Assembly (NCBI GenBank): GCA_965206395.1
Contig: CBDBJK010000033.1
Span: forward strand, 213,005-277,004
DNA: 64,000 nucleotides
Reading direction: 5' to 3'
DNA from: CBDBJK01 sp965206395
GTDB lineage: Bacteria > Chloroflexota > Dehalococcoidia > Lucifugimonadales > CATOSD01
Shown: positions 17,012 through 24,578 of the stretch, one piece after another
Layout of the letters: each line of letters begins with the position of its first letter
How positions within the stretch are numbered: the first letter of the stretch is position 1
The notes under the pieces: generated by a model
What the model was told of the DNA's origin: nothing
What the model saw: only the letters and a program-made list of their open reading frames with translations
Databases searched by the model: none
Position numbers and translations under genes: made by a program

Positions 17012-17528
17012 GGTTAACGTCACCAAGATCGTACGCGATCACCTTGAGACGTTCAAGGACAACTCCACGCGAAAGTACCGTTCGCTTGATTTCCTGCTCT
17101 TTTTCCTCGTGCCGCTTCTTGTCGCTGCCGGGTTCGTAGGGTTGCTTGGGGCGCTTCCGACGAATCTGATCGGCGTAATCGCTACTTCTCTCTCTATATT
17201 CACTGCTCTCCTCCTCAATTTGCTTCTATTGGCTTACAACATAACACGGAGCTCCGAGGCCCCTTCCGATGAGGGCATCAAGGAAATGAGAGAGAAGCTG
17301 TTTCATGAGATATTCAGCAACATCGCCTTTGAGGTGCTCGTGGCGCTAGTGACGGTTGGCACCGTATTGATTTATGGCGTCATGAGTGATTGCGCTTCGC
17401 TGTTAGCCACACAAATACTCAGCGCCGTGATCTACTATCTTGGGACCTTGTTCCTGTTGACGCTGTTGATGTTATTGAAGCGGGTCTACGCACTACTTAG
17501 TAACGAGCAAGTAACCTCAGGCAATTGA
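17001..17528 (+). CDS. Small membrane protein, four predicted helices, partner of upstream gene
   Basis: A 175-residue protein beginning M-L-D-K-V-N-V-T-K-I-V-R-D-H. A TTG at 16974 would add nine residues, but the ATG fits the short overlap with the upstream stop. Four hydrophobic segments are clear: F-L-L-F-F-L-V-P-L-L-V-A-A-G (about 30-50), I-G-V-I-A-T-S-L-S-I-F-T-A-L-L-L-N-L-L-L-L (about 58-80), A-F-E-V-L-V-A-L-V-T-V-G-T-V-L-I-Y-G (about 112-130) and V-I-Y-Y-L-G-T-L-F-L-L-T-L-L-M-L-L (about 145-163). A charged cytosolic stretch (S-S-E-A-P-S-D-E-G-I-K-E-M-R-E-K) lies between the two hairpins. The two-hairpin layout with a short soluble N-terminus is reminiscent of SLATT-type effector membranes, but no family is assigned. 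Confidence 0.75.
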   Translation: MLDKVNVTKIVRDHLETFKDNSTRKYRSLDFLLFFLVPLLVAAGFVGLLGALPTNLIGVIATSLSIFTALLLNLLLLAYNITRSSEAPSDEGIKEMREKLFHEIFSNIAFEVLVALVTVGTVLIYGVMSDCASLLATQILSAVIYYLGTLFLLTLLMLLKRVYALLSNEQVTSGN

Positions 17529-17568
17529 CTCCATCTTGGCGGTGGATCAATTATCGAGAGGGAGGCTT

Positions 17569-17864
17569 ATGAAGAAGGACATGACTGAGCTGCCTTCTGA
17601 GGTCCAAGCGCAGATACGGTCGTTAGAGGCTCTTCCTGAAGAATAAATCGACACGACTGAAGCCCCGGGGCTTCTCGATTGGTCCGACGCAAGGCGCGGA
17701 GTTTTCTACGGGCCTGTGAAGCAGCAAGTAACTCGAGAGGGAGGCTGCGGCTCGACGCTGACGTCATAGCCTGGTTTAAGACCCGCACTTGTGACGGTCG
17801 TGGTTATCAGGCGGATATCCGCGGCGCGCTTCGTGAGGATGTCAGTAGGGCCGCCCGTTCATAG
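17569..17864 (+). pseudogene. BrnA-type antitoxin remnant
   Basis: ATG at 17569 follows GAGAGGGAGG. The frame reads M-K-K-D-M-T-E-L-P-S-E-V-Q-A-Q-I and hits TAA at 17644, after which D-W-S-D-A-R-R-G-V-F-Y-G-P-V-K-Q-Q-V-T is readable. It then shifts frame to L-R-L-D-A-D-V-I-A-W-F-K and G-Y-Q-A-D-I-R-G-A-L-R-E. This is the BrnA pattern (linker W-S-x-A-x-R-G-x-F-Y-x-P-x-K followed by a ribbon-helix-helix). The frame break comes from about 11 extra bases that duplicate the sequence around the gene's own RBS: the 14-mer TCGAGAGGGAGGCT occurs at 17554 and 17733. No BrnT toxin is adjacent. Confidence 0.72.
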
Positions 17865-18020
17865 TTCAATCAGGATTGCAGGGTCTGTGACGCTGCGCCA
17901 ATGAGCAGGCGAGAGAAGGTTGCCCTAACGGGCTCTGTGCAGCTGGCAGAGGGTTAACGCGCCCAGTGAGAATGGAGCGCTCTTGGCAAAGGAAGAGGTG
18001 GAAAGGAGGTGTGTAGCGAA

Positions 18021-18644
18021 GTGACGCTTTATTCATACACCGTAGCCGTCGATGCCGGATTCGCCCCCAATCCGTTTCACGGATTCTGTACGCTTGCGTG
18101 CTGCAAGCCTGGAATACGCCGTACTGCTCAGAAGGGGGACTACGTAGTTGGCATCGGACCGAAGGGGTCTGGCAGCCGCGTTGTCTACGCCATGCTAGTC
18201 GCTGAAACGCTGGAATTCGATGACTACTGGCACGACAGGCGGTTCCACATCAAGCGCCCGGACTTCGCAACGGAAGGCGTGTCGGCTCTTGGTGACAACA
18301 TCTACCACCGGGACAGAGCCGGCGAATGGCAACAGGAACTTTCGCAGCACAGTCTTATGAACGGACCGCAGGATTGCCAGTTGATGGGGCAAGACCTAAG
18401 TGGCGTGAACGTGCTGGTCGGTCGCAATTTCGTCTATTGGGGCGGCGACGGTCCACCACTACCCGATAACCTTAGAGGGCTGATCACAGGGCGAGCGTAC
18501 AGAAGCAGGTCCAACGACAGATACATCCCCGATTTCATCGAGTGGTTTGAAGGCCACGAGGAACGAGGCCGCTTAGGGCCGCCTACCGACGATGTGCCCT
18601 CTCAATGTAACACTGCGGAGGGCAAACGCCAGCGACGCTGCTGA
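18021..18644 (+). CDS. Nmad2-family protein (nucleotide-modification associated domain)
   Basis: A 207-residue protein matching the Nmad2 pattern: L-Y-S-Y-T-V-A-V-D-A-G-F-A-P-N-P-F-H-G-F-C-T-L-A-C-C-K-P-G-I-R, then G-D-Y-V-V-G-I-G, V-V-Y-A-M-L-V-A-E-T-L and a Y-W-H-D-R-R-F segment. The start at GTG 18021 is chosen because AAAGGAGG lies 11 bases upstream; GTG at 18009 overlaps that site. Nmad domains were named from their association with modified-nucleotide or DNA-modification genes, and their biochemical role is not established. It sits about 2.9 kb after an adenine methyltransferase in an island of restriction and toxin-antitoxin pieces. The C-terminal 30 residues are low in complexity and may be beyond the domain. 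Confidence 0.78.
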   Translation: MTLYSYTVAVDAGFAPNPFHGFCTLACCKPGIRRTAQKGDYVVGIGPKGSGSRVVYAMLVAETLEFDDYWHDRRFHIKRPDFATEGVSALGDNIYHRDRAGEWQQELSQHSLMNGPQDCQLMGQDLSGVNVLVGRNFVYWGGDGPPLPDNLRGLITGRAYRSRSNDRYIPDFIEWFEGHEERGRLGPPTDDVPSQCNTAEGKRQRRC

Positions 18645-18867
18645 TTCCTCTTCGGAGTACTCTCAGCCTCCTTCCACAGTGCGATGCATCTCCGCCAACA
18701 GCACGCTCAACTTACCGCACCGGGACGACGCGATGTCGATAGGGTCTGCCCACAGCGGGGAGGGCATCGACGTTGGAAGAAGGGGGAGACATCGCAGTTC
18801 TCAGGATTGCACCGCTGTCGCCTGTGGCTGCGACGACAGATTTAGGGCAAATGGGAGAAGATTCAAG

Positions 18868-19140
18868 ATGCATGCTGTTGCAGTCTGGCCGATAGCGATG
18901 ATCGTACTTATGGCTACCCTGGCCTGCAACGATGGCGGGCCAACACCGAGCGCCACGGTGGAACCACCAACCTTAACGCCTGGTAGACTATGCGACCGTT
19001 CTTATCCAACAGTCTGTATAGCCCCCTATCCTCCCGATCTAGACTGCGACCAAATCCCTTATCGGCGATTCCAGGTCCACCGCCTCGATCCTCATGACTT
19101 TGATAGAGACAGGGACGGTATTGGTTGCGAGTGGAATTGA
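18868..19140 (+). CDS. Small lipoprotein with excalibur-like C-terminus
   Basis: A 90-residue protein starting M-H-A-V-A-V-W-P-I-A-M-I-V-L-M-A-T-L-A-C-N: a short signal peptide with lipobox T-L-A-C, so the mature protein would be attached to the membrane through Cys20. The C-terminus D-C-D-Q-I-P-Y-R-R-F-Q-V ... D-P-H-D-F-D-R-D-R-D-G-I-G-C-E-W resembles the excalibur calcium-binding motif (DxDxDGxxCE). A proline/threonine-rich linker joins the two. A GGGAGAAG site precedes the ATG. The frame is open further upstream but the extra part is uncharacteristic. Function unknown; such motifs also occur at the ends of secreted nucleases. Confidence 0.68.
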   Translation: MHAVAVWPIAMIVLMATLACNDGGPTPSATVEPPTLTPGRLCDRSYPTVCIAPYPPDLDCDQIPYRRFQVHRLDPHDFDRDRDGIGCEWN

Positions 19141-19523
19141 CTGAAACCGCCCCAAGAAACACTTCCCACTTCCATTGTGCGAAGGAAGTGCAAGAATCAC
19201 GGGGCCGTCGGGGATCATCTGCGAGAGTCGCGGTAACCTTCCCGTCCGAAGCCCAGCAGAACAGTAAAGAGCATAGGTCATGCCCGTCTACTCCCATCCT
19301 CTTCAAGCTGCACGCTCTCAGGCAGCATTGCCTCCCTGCCGCCAGGAACCGACAACGTCAAACGCTTGCTTTGCCATACGTCTCCGCCTGTGAGGCCCCC
19401 CGCGTGCCGCTCCACCACACGGTCATCATCGACCACGAAACGATCGGCAGTCTCAACTACTGCTAATCGACGATTTTCGGCGGCGCTATCCGGGCGATGG
19501 CCAATTGAACAAGCGAGGAGAAC
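19141..19523. other. Intergenic stretch without a recognisable gene
   Basis: Lies between the excalibur-like lipoprotein (+) and the GIY-YIG protein (-), which converge here. No frame shows family features, and I see no clear hairpin terminator or repeat. Confidence 0.5.
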
Positions 19524-19886
19524 CTAAATCCAATTCTCGGGCAGGTTCACTGGAATGGGCGTGACGTCCGGGTGCCTAGAGCCAACCAAAGGCTTTAGCT
19601 TGTCTGCAATGTAGCACTCAACGCCGTCCCGGTCTCGGACCGATACCTCTGCCCAAGTGGTGTAGAGTGTGCCCCTACTGCGATAGCTGGTGACATCACT
19701 GTCCGACCTGTGATCTGCCAACCGGGCTGCCACGTCGCCTTGGCCCACATACACAGTGTATATGGAGTCCCCATCGGCCTTCTTGTACCCGATCACGTAG
19801 ACGCCGTGTTCGTCCACGGAATCGAGACTTAACGACTCAAACTCGCACCAGTAACCACTCTTGCATTTGAACCAATGAACCTGCAT
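19524..19886 (-). CDS. Small GIY-YIG-like nuclease domain protein
   Basis: A 120-residue protein. The core reads H-G-V-Y-V-I-G-Y-K-K ... Y-T-V-Y-V-G-Q-G-D-V-A-A-R-L-A-D-H, which fits the GIY-YIG pattern (GVYVIG followed by YVGQG, then the conserved Arg and a histidine), and a later Glu in V-E-C-Y-I-A-D-K-L could be the metal-binding residue. The ATG at 19886 has GGGAGT upstream; an in-frame start at 19928 would add 14 residues. It stands alone in the island. Its role (homing, repair or restriction) cannot be told from sequence. Confidence 0.68.
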   Translation of the reverse strand: MQVHWFKCKSGYWCEFESLSLDSVDEHGVYVIGYKKADGDSIYTVYVGQGDVAARLADHRSDSDVTSYRSRGTLYTTWAEVSVRDRDGVECYIADKLKPLVGSRHPDVTPIPVNLPENWI

Positions 19887-20022
19887 TGTCGCACTCCCGT
19901 AGTGGTTACTCCCAGCGTTGTCACTCACAGCTTAATCGACATGCTCGCCACTCACAATGGACTTCGAGCGTCAGGGGACACGGAAGGAGTCTCAAGTTCG
20001 CCCGAAGGGAAGGCGCTCGCTC

Positions 20023-20356
20023 CTAGTACAGGATCATGTGGGTGGGGACAAGTCGTTGAGCCTCCGGGTCCACCGCCAGGGCTAGTCCCTCCAACGTGTA
20101 CGCACCCAGCAAAGGTGGTGTCTCGTCCTCTCCGAAGACCACAATGGTTGTGACACTCTCGCCATTTCATGGTTGCTCGCGCCTCGCCTTACGCCACCAG
20201 GAAGCCGGGCTTGCCCGTGGCCTTGATCCCCAGCTCCCACAGGAGGCCGGCGGGCAGTGCGTTGAACGATGCGCCAGTGTCCACCGTCGCTTCTACTTCC
20301 CGGACATGCTGGCCATCGATGCTGGATATGATCAGCGGCCACTTGAAGGTCCCCAT
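20023..20356 (-). pseudogene. Clan AA retroviral-type aspartic protease, two lesions
   Basis: From ATG at 20354-20356 the minus strand reads M-G-T-F-K-W-P-L-I-I, then V-E-A-T-V-D-T-G-A-S-F-N-A-L-P (the catalytic D-T-G), to G-K-P-G-F-L-V-A and a TAA. After a further frameshift it continues V-T-T-I-V-V-F-G-E-D-E-T-P-P-L-L-G-A-Y-T-L-E-G-L-A-L-A-V-D-P to a TAG at 20023. This is the small single-domain aspartyl protease seen in many bacteria. The stop lies where the family has the flap motif A-D-G. One stop plus one frameshift indicate real decay. Confidence 0.72.
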
Positions 20357-20431
20357 AACAACCTCAACGTCGCAGTCTTAATCACCCCATTTTGCCCTGT
20401 TCAAAAGTTCCTCTCACGGAGGCTGAACTCC

Positions 20432-20463
20432 TTGACATCGCTGGGCAAAATTGTCCATGATAA
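20432..20463 (+). promoter_or_regulatory. Possible promoter for the RHH-recombinase genes
   Basis: TTGACA at 20432-20437 is followed, after 18 bases, by CATGAT/TGATAA near 20456-20463, about 36 bases before the ribbon-helix-helix start. The -35 is perfect; the -10 is weak. Confidence 0.4.
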
Positions 20464-20498
20464 GGGTATGACCGAATATGACCCCAGATGAGGGAAGC

Positions 20499-20699
20499 AT
20501 GCCCAGAAACAGAAAGGCCATTACCTTCTCGTTGCCCCCGGAGATGGACGAGCAGGTAAGGAGATTCATAGAGGAAGAAGACCGCACCATGAGCGAGTTC
20601 CTGCGCGAGGCAATCCGCCTCTACATGGACGAGCAACAGTGGCTGCGGCGGCAGCGCCGCCAAAGGGCTGAGGCCCGCAGGAGCGATCAGGACTGTTAA
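20499..20699 (+). CDS. Ribbon-helix-helix (CopG/Arc-type) DNA-binding protein
   Basis: A 66-residue protein starting M-P-R-N-R-K-A-I-T-F-S-L-P-P-E-M-D-E-Q-V-R: a short beta strand and then two helices (V-R-R-F-I-E-E-E-D-R-T-M-S-E-F-L-R-E-A-I-R), the classic RHH fold. The rest is a charged tail rich in Arg and Gln. An in-frame ATG at 20478 is possible, but the one at 20499 has GAGGGAAG just before it. It precedes the serine recombinase by 13 bases (AAGGAGG within the gap), so it probably regulated the recombinase or acted as an accessory factor. The downstream recombinase is now only a fragment. Confidence 0.78.
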   Translation: MPRNRKAITFSLPPEMDEQVRRFIEEEDRTMSEFLREAIRLYMDEQQWLRRQRRQRAEARRSDQDC

Positions 20700-20712
20700 G
20701 GAGGACCCAGCA

Positions 20713-20976
20713 ATGAACCAGCCGACCGACTACACGCCGGTGGCCCTCTACGCCAGGGTGTCCAGCGACCGGCAGGACGTGGACCTGTCCGTGGCTGCAC
20801 AGCTGCGGGCGCTCCGGGACCACGCCCGAAAGAACGACTACATGGTCGTCCGCGAGTACGTGGACGAGGCCGAAAGCGGGCGAATCGCCGACAGGCCACA
20901 GTTCCGCAGGGTGATTGACGAGGCCGCCAAGATCAACGCCCCCTTCCGGGAGATTCTCATCCGGCAGACACAATAG
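20713..20976 (+). pseudogene. N-terminal fragment of a serine recombinase
   Basis: M-N-Q-P-T-D-Y-T-P-V-A-L-Y-A-R-V-S-S-D-R-Q holds the catalytic serine motif of the resolvase domain, and E-S-G-R-I-A-D-R-P-Q-F and P-F-R-E-I-L-I follow. Homology with the copy at 11789 ends at about residue 83, and the frame runs into Q-T-Q and a stop. All of the DNA-binding Recombinase and zinc-ribbon parts are missing. Over the shared ~70 residues the two copies are clearly paralogous but not identical. Confidence 0.82.
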
Positions 20977-21247
20977 CAACGGAAAACTTAGGTATTCGTG
21001 GGAGGTCGATCTGGGTCCATTCAAGCTAGGTAGGATTACTAGACAATAGCGTGCCCTACAAGACCCTGCCGGAGAAGGGGAGGCCGCTGGGAACGGGAGT
21101 GGCCCCGCACCCGAGGGTTCCGAGCTCCGCTAGGCCTGCCGGCGCTGAGTTGGAACTGCCCAGGCCCGGGGCCAAGATGTCCCCCGGGTCAACTGAACCA
21201 CTCTAGCTCGTAGCGTCCCGGGTCCCCGTCGGTCTCCCCGTAAGTGG

Positions 21248-21583
21248 CTTGCTAAGGAGATGCGGGAGGCTAACGCCCGCGGCGAGCAACTGGGCCTGAG
21301 CGATGATGAGTTGGCTTTCTACGACGCGTTGGAAACCAACGACAGCGCGGTGCAGGTGTTGGGCGACGAAACCCTCCGCGACATAGCCCGTGCACTGGTC
21401 GACACGGTGCGGAACAACGTCACTATCGACTGGACGCTGCGGGAGAACGTCCGCGCCAAGCTTCGGGCGATGGTCAAGCGCATCCTGCGCAAACACGGGT
21501 ACCCGCCCGACAAGCAGGAGAAGGCAACCGTCACCGTTCTTGAACAGGCAGAAGTGCTGTCGGAAGGCTGGGTGGTCGCATGA
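21248..21583 (+). pseudogene. C-terminal remnant of a type I restriction HsdR subunit
   Basis: The frame reads L-A-K-E-M-R-E-A-N-A-R-G-E-Q-L-G-L-S-D-D-E-L-A-F-Y and then R-N-N-V-T-I-D-W-T-L-R-E-N-V-R-A-K-L and V-K-R-I-L-R-K-H-G-Y-P-P-D-K-Q-E-K-A, ending with E-G-W-V-V-A. This is the C-terminal domain (DUF3387-like) of type I HsdR motor subunits. The helicase and nuclease parts are absent, and no hsdM or hsdS is nearby. It is a leftover of a lost type I system. Confidence 0.8.
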
Positions 21584-23233
21584 GTTCACTGTAGAAGGAA
21601 TACATGAAGCGCATTTGCACCGCTGTCAGTTCGGTTTGAAAGGAGTAGCGTGAAGCTCATAAGCAGATCCTCCGGGGTTGAGGCTACTCTCCTGAGACGT
21701 CCGTTTCATCCTCCTCGCTCGCTTGCTCGGCATCGTCCCTGTGTGCGAAGTCGTACGTCAGGCTCGTTGCGTTGCGGACTCCCGATAAAGTGATGGAGCC
21801 GCTCGTCGTCGGTTGCAGTTGGCTTAGCGGATCGATGATAACCCTTACCCTCGGCTGGGCGTCGACGCCCTCGATGCCGGAGATGACGACTAGGAAAAAG
21901 CCGGGTGTGGTGCGAGCGCGCTTCACTTCGGCAGCTGTCATCGTGACATAGTCCGGTTCTGCCCCTGCGCTGACCTTCAGCTCGTAGAAGTGTTTGAGCT
22001 TGTCAACTGCGTCGGCTCCGACGCGATGCTGGGCTCGGATGTCGGCAATCTCTTCGACGTCACTGCTTAACAACTTCCGGAGCAGCTCCAGCCCAACATT
22101 CTCCTTTTGCAAGTCCGTGTAGAGGCGGATAGGGCTTCTGCCACGGGGGCCGCCACCACCCGGATTTGGCTCGACGAGGTGCCTATCGCCGCCTGTCTTG
22201 CGTGGGGTGCGTTGTTCGGAGCTTTCTAAGCGACCTTTTGGATCAACAATGTCGAGCGACTCTGGGTTCACCAGGACACGCGTGGATTCCATGATTGGTG
22301 GTGTCTCCGGATTCTCCCGTTCGATGGTTGCAGCCCCCGATGGCCCTGAACCCCGATTGACCAAGTCCCGAGACCGATCTTGGCGCTGTTGTATAGCAAT
22401 GATACGTTCCCGGAACTCTGCTATCTCTGACTCGGTTTGTTGCTGCTCTCGCTTGGCCTGTTCTTCGGCAAGCTCGACGAGCCGCGCTTGGCGTCCGGAC
22501 TCAGCTCGATCACAAGCTGCCCGCCACGCCTGGGCAAGTCGGCGGGGATCTCCCTCGAACAATGTCGCGATAGCCCGACCGCCAGTGTCCACGCGAGGTA
22601 GTTGCTCAGGGTGCTGAACGAAAACCCTCCTTCGGTCAGTGTCCACCTTCGCCGCGACCTCACACTCGTACCGTGTGCCGTCTCCTTCGAGGCCTGCGTT
22701 TACACCAACCGCAAGCGATGAATGTACGTACACCCCAAATTCTCCGAGGAGGTCCCACGACATCCTGGTACCCTTGGCGAGTTGAGGTTCGTTGCGCGAA
22801 AGGTCCTCTTGGAGTAGTTGGAGAGCTAATCTGAACAAGTCCGACGACTCCTCGTCTTCCGTCGCTTGGTCAGGCTCGATCACTTGGGCGGCATCTGCGT
22901 CGATTTCTTCAATGCGCAGCGGGTGAAGCAACGAGCGGAACTGTTGAAGCTCTCCGCCCGGTTCCCACAGGGGAAGCTGGTTCCGGAGGCCCACAATCAA
23001 CACAGGGTCCTCGGTCGCGTACACCGGGCGGTCGCGCACCCAGCCCTTACTTGTCCACAAGGGAAGTCGCCGCAGCTTCGCGCGGGCCTGCGCAGTGAAG
23101 CTTGTTTCCGCGTGGGACGCGAGCACCCGCAAGGTTTGGAGCAGGATAACCTCCTCGTCGGGTCCAAGCGTGTGGTGTTTCCGGGCGACCGCACGGATGA
23201 CATCGATGCAGTCTTCGAAGGACGGATCTCTTA

Positions 23234-24113
23234 GAGCGTCTAACAAAACCTAATAAAAGGGGTTAGAATCTGGACATTCTCTGGAGGAGGATGACCTAAT
23301 GTCTAAGCCCCTTGTAAGCGATGAATTCTGGGAACTGGTGCAACCTTTACTGCCGCCACAACCACCGAAGCCGAAAGGAGGAAGGCCCAGGATACCTGAC
23401 AGACAGGTCCTAAGTGGGATACTGTTCGTGCTAAAGACAGGCATTGGCTGGGAAGACCTACCCAAGGAGATGGACTGTGGCAGTGGGATGACCTGCTGGA
23501 GGCGCCTCAGAGATTGGCACCAGTCGGGAGTCTGGGAGCGCATCCACTTGGTATGCCTTGAGCGCCTGCAAGCAGCTGAGCGCATAGACTGGACTCGCGC
23601 AGTGCTGGACAGTGCTTCAGTGCGAGCAGTTTTTGGGGGCAGAAAACAGGCCCCAACCCCACGGACAGGGCGAAGGCGGGTAGCAAGCATCATATCATAA
23701 CCGATGCCCAGGGCATTCCACTGGCGGTCAGGTTGACTGGCGCGAACGCTCACGATGTCACCCAAGCCCTTGAGTTGGTGGATGCCATACCTGCTGTCAA
23801 GGGCAAGCGAGGCAGGCCTCGCAAGCGTCCTCTTCAGGCGCAGGGAGACAGAGGGTATGACTCTGAGCCTGTTCGCAAGGAGTTGAAGAAGCGACATATC
23901 TGGCCGCTGCTGGCCAAGCGAGGTGAGCCGCATGGCAGCGGGTTGGGTGTGCATAGATGGGTGGTTGAGAGAAGCCTGAGTTGGCTTCATCAGTTCCGAC
24001 GCTTACGGGTTCGATATGAGCGCAGGGCAGACATACATGAGGCTTTCTTGGCCATAGGTTGTGCCATCATCTGCTCTCGCTTTCTGTTCCAATAATGGTT
24101 TTGTTAGACGCTC
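23234..24113 (+). mobile_element. IS5-family (IS427-like) insertion sequence, copy 1
   Basis: 880 bp with terminal inverted repeats GAGCGTCTAACAAAACC / GGTTTTGTTAGACGCTC and TTA on both sides (23231-23233 and 24114-24116). It is inserted in the NOV gene, whose frame can be rejoined exactly. A near-identical copy lies at 47640-48519 in the same orientation; I noticed only two base differences. Confidence 0.92.
23299..24095 (+). CDS. IS5-family transposase made by -1 frameshift (copy 1)
   Basis: ORF A (23299-23700) starts M-S-K-P-L-V-S-D-E-F-W-E-L-V-Q-P-L-L-P and ends past the first catalytic Asp (A-V-L-D-S-A-S-V-R-A). ORF B (to 24095) continues in the -1 frame with T-G-P-N-P-T-D-R-A-K-A-G-S-K-H-H-I-I-T-D-A-Q-G-I-P-L, then G-D-R-G-Y-D-S-E and R-W-V-V-E-R-S-L-S-W-L. 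The switch falls in a TTTTTGGGGGCAGAAAAC stretch (about 23629-23646), which contains both a G-run and an A-run suitable for slippage. The same arrangement in copy 2 shows it is programmed, as known for this group. Confidence 0.85.
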
Positions 24114-24293
24114 TTAGTCTAAGCGCTGCCCAGAGAGGGTTAGTGTCGGCTACCGGTGGTGCGAAAGCCCTGTGCTTGCCGAAGATAGGAGGTCCGGCGA
24201 GGACTGAGGTGGTACCCAAAAACTAGACAACTGGCTAAGAGAGAGTCCAGCTCCTAAAATAACCGGCAACTAACCGACGTGAAGGAGCAGGAC

Positions 24294-24578
24294 ATGAAGC
24301 AGACGAGGAATAAGCACAGTCCGGCGTTCAAGGCCAAGGTGGCCCTGGCCGCCCTTGCGGGGGAAGGGACCATCGCCCAGCTGGCCAGCCGATTTGAGGT
24401 CCATCCCAGTCAGATTCACGCCTGGAAAAGGGCCCTGGTGGAAGGAGCCCCGGAGCTATTTGCCACCAATCAGAAATCCCAGGAGAAAGCCAAGGAAGCT
24501 CAGATTAACCACCTCTACCGGCACATCGGCCAGCTGAAGGTGGAACGCGATTTTTTGTCGGAAAGGTCCGGTCTATGA
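24294..24578 (+). CDS. IS3-family transposase OrfA
   Basis: A 94-residue HTH protein: M-K-Q-T-R-N-K-H-S-P-A-F-K-A-K-V-A-L-A, then I-A-Q-L-A-S-R-F-E-V-H-P-S-Q-I-H-A-W-K (helix-turn-helix) and a leucine-zipper-like tail L-Y-R-H-I-G-Q-L-K-V-E-R-D-F-L. The ATG has AAGGAG upstream. Its TGA overlaps the OrfB start as ATGA. Coupled re-initiation is therefore likely here, instead of the slippery A-run more often used in IS3. Confidence 0.92.
   Translation: MKQTRNKHSPAFKAKVALAALAGEGTIAQLASRFEVHPSQIHAWKRALVEGAPELFATNQKSQEKAKEAQINHLYRHIGQLKVERDFLSERSGL

Larger units (their letters stand above)
21684..24204 (-). pseudogene. NO VEIN-type (DUF3883) large protein, C-terminal part, split by an IS
   Basis: The minus-strand frame 23233 to 21684 ends in a DUF3883 / NOV C-terminal domain: L-Y-T-D-L-Q-K-E-N-V-G-L-E-L, H-F-Y-E-L-K-V-S-A-G-A-E-P-D-Y-V-T-M-T and G-F-F-L-V-V-I-S-G-I-E-G (an endonuclease-like E-x-K core). 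Before it lies a long charged region. Removing the IS at 23234-24113 and one TTA copy joins the frame to V-L-A-G-P-P-I-F-G-K ... N-P-L-W-A-A-L-R-L-R-D-P-S-F-E-D at 24204-24114. The gene is then cut at 24205 by the end of an IS3 element. Full-length relatives are very large proteins with an N-terminal HSP90-like ATPase, which is missing. Such proteins are common in defence islands. Confidence 0.75.
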
